This document shows positions 60,861 to 64,000 of a stretch of 64,000 bases of DNA, piece after piece. The notes under the pieces were generated by a model. That model saw only the letters and a list, made by a program, of their open reading frames with translations. It ran no database searches and was not told the origin of the DNA. This stretch comes from Paralithodes platypus (taxonomy: Eukaryota; Arthropoda; Malacostraca; Decapoda; Lithodidae). The stretch spans positions 37,836,010-37,900,009 of the forward strand of contig CM064572.1 of the NCBI GenBank assembly GCA_032716605.1, in the 5' to 3' direction. Positions within the stretch are counted from its first letter, which is position 1, and every line of letters starts with the position of its first letter. Made by a program: the position numbers and the translations under genes.

Positions 60861-62730
60861 GTCGCCTCTCTGGAGTCTGGGAAGCCCTCGGGGATGGTCT
60901 GAAGAAGGGAGGTATACTCGCTGTCTTGTTGGCCGGCAGATTTAAGGTCAGACCATGATACAACTGGGTCAGGTATGGCGGCGAGCATGGTGAGGGAGGC
61001 CAAGGCAACTGAGTGGATATCGAGCTCGCTGGCGGCCGCACTATGCACATCATGGGCGTCGGCGGAGGGCCTGGTCGGGTAGCGGGAGACAGCGTCAGGG
61101 CCGCGGTGCCATTTGCCAGGCGTATGTTGAATGATGAACTGGTATCGTAGGGTACGTTCCTTAATCTTGAACAGGCGAGGGTTTGGTATCTTGTCAAGGG
61201 ACCGGTCGTTAAGGATGTGCAGTAGAGGTCTGTGGTCCACGACGACGACGAGGTCAGGGCAGCCCAGGACAAACATTCTGCATCTGTCAAGGGCGTCAGC
61301 CACTGCTAAAGCCTCGCCTTCGATGGGTGCGTAGTGGGACTCCGCAGGTGTGGTAAAACGGGAGCCGGCGAAGATAAGTTTCCAACCGACCTTGCAACAG
61401 GTGGGGGCAGATGCGGTGGGGCAGGAAACAATGTTGTTGGAGTAGGAGGAAGCCAAGGCCGGTTTTGCTCCAGTCTGTGGCGAGGCACGTGGGTCTGCCG
61501 ATCTCGAAGGAGCAGACCCCTTCCTCAACCAGGTGTGTGATGTGGTCCTTAGATGTGGCAAAGGTACAGTCGAGTGCCTCATCCCAGTGGAAGGGGGTTT
61601 TGGACTGCACAAGTTCCCGGAAGGGCGCCATTTCCGGTTTGATGCTGAAGGCCCAGGCGACCTGTTCAACGAGACCCAAACCACGACCGGGCTCCTGTGA
61701 TGTCTGTGGGCGTGGGAAAGTCACGGATGGCCTTAATCATGGACGTGCATGGCTTAATTCCAGTGTCTGTGATGGTGAGTCCGGCGAAGTCAACTGAAGG
61801 GGCGGCGAAGGTAAACTTGTCAGGGTTGAAAGTGACACCGTTGGTTGCACAGAGGGCCAGGTAATCAAAAGTGTGCCAAAATGCCTCCTCGACTGAAGAG
61901 TCCCACAAAAGGGAGTCGTCGACACACTTCACCTTACGAGGGACAGCCTGTATGATTGCGTCGAAGCGTCGGGTATAGGCTTCGCCAGCTGCCAAGTAAC
62001 CTTGAGGGGCCCTGATATACCTGTAACGGCCAAAATTCCGTGATAAAAGTCGTAGCCTCCCTGCTGGATTCGTCGAGTAAAACAGCATGGTATCCATTCC
62101 AGGCGTCTAGGACCGTCTTACGAGTGCCTGCAGGGATGGATTGGGCCAAGTTGAATGGGCTCGGGGTGTGATGTGTCTCCCGAAGGCAGGCGTGGTTGAG
62201 TGCCTGCAGGTCAACTGTACGGCGGGGTTGTCCAGTTTTCTTGGCGACCACCACCATCCTAGAACACCAGGTAGTAGGGGTACCGATGGGGACAGGCTCA
62301 ATAATGCCCAGTGCGACGTCCCTGTCGAGATCTGCTTTGACCTGGGCCTTCCAATGATGTGGTATAGGGGCAGGGGTGTGCACGGCACATGGAGATGCGC
62401 CAGGCTTGATGTGGATGTGCATGGGAGGGCCAGACATCGTGGGGAGTGGGCCGCTGGTGGTGTTAAATGCAGAAGATGCAAACTGTGACAAGAACCAGTC
62501 ACGAAGGTCAGGCAGGTGCAGGTCGTTAGGTGGGAAGGGGAGGGAAGTGGGCCGGTGTGGTGGAGGGGTCCTGGTCAAGGTGGGTGGTGGTTGGGCTGTG
62601 TGGGCGGCCATGCAGGGGGTAGGTGTGGGGAAGTCGGGAGGGATGATATGTAGTGCCCTACAAGCTGACATGCTAATAAATAACGGTGACTGTGCCTGAA
62701 TAATAAAAATATCATCATCAGTACTGTAGG
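60797..62730 (-). pseudogene. Ty3/Gypsy reverse transcriptase and RNase H, frameshifted
   Basis: From 62730: STDDDIFIIQAQSPLF (protease C-terminal part), GPPMHIHIKPGASPC, ALGIIEPVPIGTPTTWCSRM, KKTGQPRRTVDLQALNHACL, LDAWNGYHAVLLDESSREAT, a shift near 62035, RYIRAPQGYLAAGEAYTRRF, KCVDDSLLWDSS (catalytic VDD, first residue Cys where Tyr or Phe is usual), FNPDKFTFAAPSVDFAGL, a shift near 61675, ATDWSKTGLGFLLLQQ (RNase H start), a shift near 61440, ESHYAPIEGEALAVADALDR, VVVVDHRPLLHILNDRSLDK, HTPGKWHRGPDAVSRYP. The enzyme would copy element RNA into DNA. The multiple frameshifts show it is dead. Confidence 0.85.
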
Positions 62731-64000
62731 GGGTTGCCGGCAACGTCGGTGGCGGTAATGGTAGTCGGCATATAACCCAGGACCTGGAGAGTGTGACCCC
62801 CCACGGCCGTGATCCGTTGGTGAGTAGGCTGTAGGTGGTGGCGTTGGAGGCCCAGTGCCCGTAGTAATTGCAAACCAGCCACAGATACTTGGGCGCCCGT
62901 GTCAGGGTGGGCCGTGACGCTGGTGGGGTGAGAGTGGGGCGCCATGGCAGTAGAAATGGTAATGGGCAAGGAGGGGAGCCGTGCGGGTGGTGGTTTGTTA
63001 ACAGCCTGTTTGATAGTACCAATGATAACAGCCGCGGATGAAGGTAGGGGCGTGGAGTGACAAACTGTGGAGTAATGGTTGAGTTTGTTGCACGACGGGC
63101 AGGTCTTGCCCCAAGCAGGGCATTTGGTGGGGCGTTCGGCTCGAGAGTGTGTGGATAGGCCGCACCCACTGCACTGGGAAGAGGTGGATTTACAAACCTT
63201 GGCAAAGTGGTTAGGTTTATTACACGCCGTGCAGGTCTTGCCCCATGCAGGACACTTCGAAGATCGTTGGGCTTGTGAATGTGAAGATAGGCCACACCCG
63301 GAGCAACGTGTGGGAGATGAAGGGGGGCCGACGTGGGGAGGTGGTGGGGCGGGCGACGGGGGCTGAGTGGGTTGGGCGGGGGGCTGGATAGGGGCGGGGC
63401 GTGGGTAAGTACTCTTGAGACGCTGGTATGGTGATTTCACAGCATGTACCCCCGGTTGCATTGCCGTCTGATCGAGTGCCGCAGATTCGAACCCCACACA
63501 GTAGTTGATAACATCTTGTAAGGTAGGTAGGGTGCGGTCTTTAGTTAAAACATCTTGCTGAAGGGACGAATCACTAATCCCGATAGTCACTTGGTCCCGT
63601 ATGTGTTCGTCAGAGACATCAGTGTGGCAACAGGGGCAGGTAAAGCCACAGTCCAAAGTGGCCTCCGTAATACGTGTGACGTAGTCCCGGATCTGTTCAG
63701 TAGGTTGTTGGAGAAGAGACCGGAAGTGGTGGCGAGCGGCTGCGCGGTTCCGTTGTCGGTGGACGAGTTGTGTGATGAGAGTTGCTAGGTCGATTTCTGG
63801 CAATGAGGAGAACGCCTGATTGTGAGCAAATATGGCGCTCTGAAGGGCAGGGTCGCACGTCTGGTAGAGCTCGATGGTAGCCTCGTGAGGTGGTAGAAGG
63901 ACGAGCCGCTTGTAGACCTCCCAATCAGCCCAGAATTGCGGTAGGGCGTGTCCCGGCATATGTAAAGCGGCCTGGGGCCGCGTAGGGGCAGCCCGGCGGG
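62718..64000 (-). CDS. Ty3/Gypsy Gag with zinc knuckles plus start of protease (partial)
   Basis: The frame is open from the window edge (first Met at 63959, MPGHALPQFWADWEVYKRLV) to a stop at 62718. The N-terminal part is capsid-like (LITQLVHRQRNRAAARHHFR, QQPTEQIRDYVTRITEA, then CGFTCPCCHTDVSDEHIRDQ). A proline-rich linker follows. Then two tandem ~40-residue cysteine modules, CSGCGLSSHSQAQR / CPAWGKTCTACNKPNHFAKVC and a near copy. The end holds the aspartic protease signature HPDTGAQVSVAG. Gag packages element RNA; the knuckles bind nucleic acid. The frame stops within the protease (after GNPLQY) and the rest lies in another frame, either a mutation or an unusual frameshift site. True start uncertain: the frame is open upstream to the edge. 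Confidence 0.82.
   Translation of the reverse strand, partial: RRAAPTRPQAALHMPGHALPQFWADWEVYKRLVLLPPHEATIELYQTCDPALQSAIFAHNQAFSSLPEIDLATLITQLVHRQRNRAAARHHFRSLLQQPTEQIRDYVTRITEATLDCGFTCPCCHTDVSDEHIRDQVTIGISDSSLQQDVLTKDRTLPTLQDVINYCVGFESAALDQTAMQPGVHAVKSPYQRLKSTYPRPAPIQPPAQPTQPPSPAPPPPHVGPPSSPTRCSGCGLSSHSQAQRSSKCPAWGKTCTACNKPNHFAKVCKSTSSQCSGCGLSTHSRAERPTKCPAWGKTCPSCNKLNHYSTVCHSTPLPSSAAVIIGTIKQAVNKPPPARLPSLPITISTAMAPHSHPTSVTAHPDTGAQVSVAGLQLLRALGLQRHHLQPTHQRITAVGGHTLQVLGYMPTTITATDVAGNPLQY

Larger units (their letters stand above)
59500..64000 (-). mobile_element. Ty3/Gypsy LTR retrotransposon, partial at window end
   Basis: Minus strand, 3' LTR on the left and Gag running off the right edge. The order is Gag, protease, RT, RNase H, integrase, polypurine tract, LTR, as in Ty3/Gypsy. 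There is no envelope-type frame after the integrase. At least five frame breaks lie in pol. It sits in the CR1-like copy that ends at 59499. The 5' LTR and primer-binding site are outside the window. Confidence 0.88.

Overview
This is a gene-poor, repeat-saturated window from an animal nuclear genome, most likely an arthropod and plausibly a decapod crustacean. The grounds are indirect: extreme density of CT/GA, CA/GT, TA and AAT microsatellites, many non-LTR retrotransposon clades side by side, tRNA-derived SINEs, and a Ty3/Gypsy element with a zinc-knuckle Gag. I found no host protein-coding gene, rRNA, or convincing stand-alone tRNA gene. Every long open frame is either a mobile-element protein or a translation of simple repeat.

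Layout. 1-7.3 kb: TTAA-flanked short elements (families A and B), a decayed retroelement tail, and a DD41D mariner-type transposon that was itself split by a CR1-like LINE with an intact 1022-codon frame. 7.3-15 kb: a four-layer nest. A family-A element holds a jockey-like LINE (J1), which holds a second jockey-like LINE (J2), which holds an RTE-like LINE (R1). Exact target duplications are visible for the inner two layers. 15-29 kb: microsatellites, a second R-type LINE, more A/B/C elements, several minisatellites and a truncated piggyBac-like element. 29-33 kb: a tRNA-derived SINE and a candidate 2.8-kb solo LTR riddled with family-D elements. 32.9-36.6 kb: two Penelope-like elements head to head as a giant palindrome. 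37-43 kb: A elements flanking a 35-bp satellite of 50 indel-free copies, and a 47-bp minisatellite grown from the end of an A element. 43-50 kb: an A element carrying separate B and D insertions in TTAA sites, foldback A-prime elements, and a 72/144-bp repeat. 50-53 kb: a second CR1 copy interrupted by a second J2 copy. 53-57 kb: tetranucleotide repeats and an A-B-A chain of elements sharing TTAA sites. 57-64 kb: a third CR1-like copy interrupted by a decayed Ty3/Gypsy element that runs off the window end.

The main new structure is the set of TTAA-bounded non-autonomous families, here named A, A-prime, B, C and D. A and A-prime (about 22 copies) carry two adjacent hairpins in their core, and the first hairpin shows paired stem changes between copies. 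Elements of these families sit inside one another at TTAA and also stand end to end sharing single TTAA sites. They behave as if mobilised by one TTAA-specific (piggyBac-like) machinery. A truncated piggyBac-like element at 27.6 kb is the only candidate relative in the window. Family names and clade assignments are mine, made by eye; no database was consulted.
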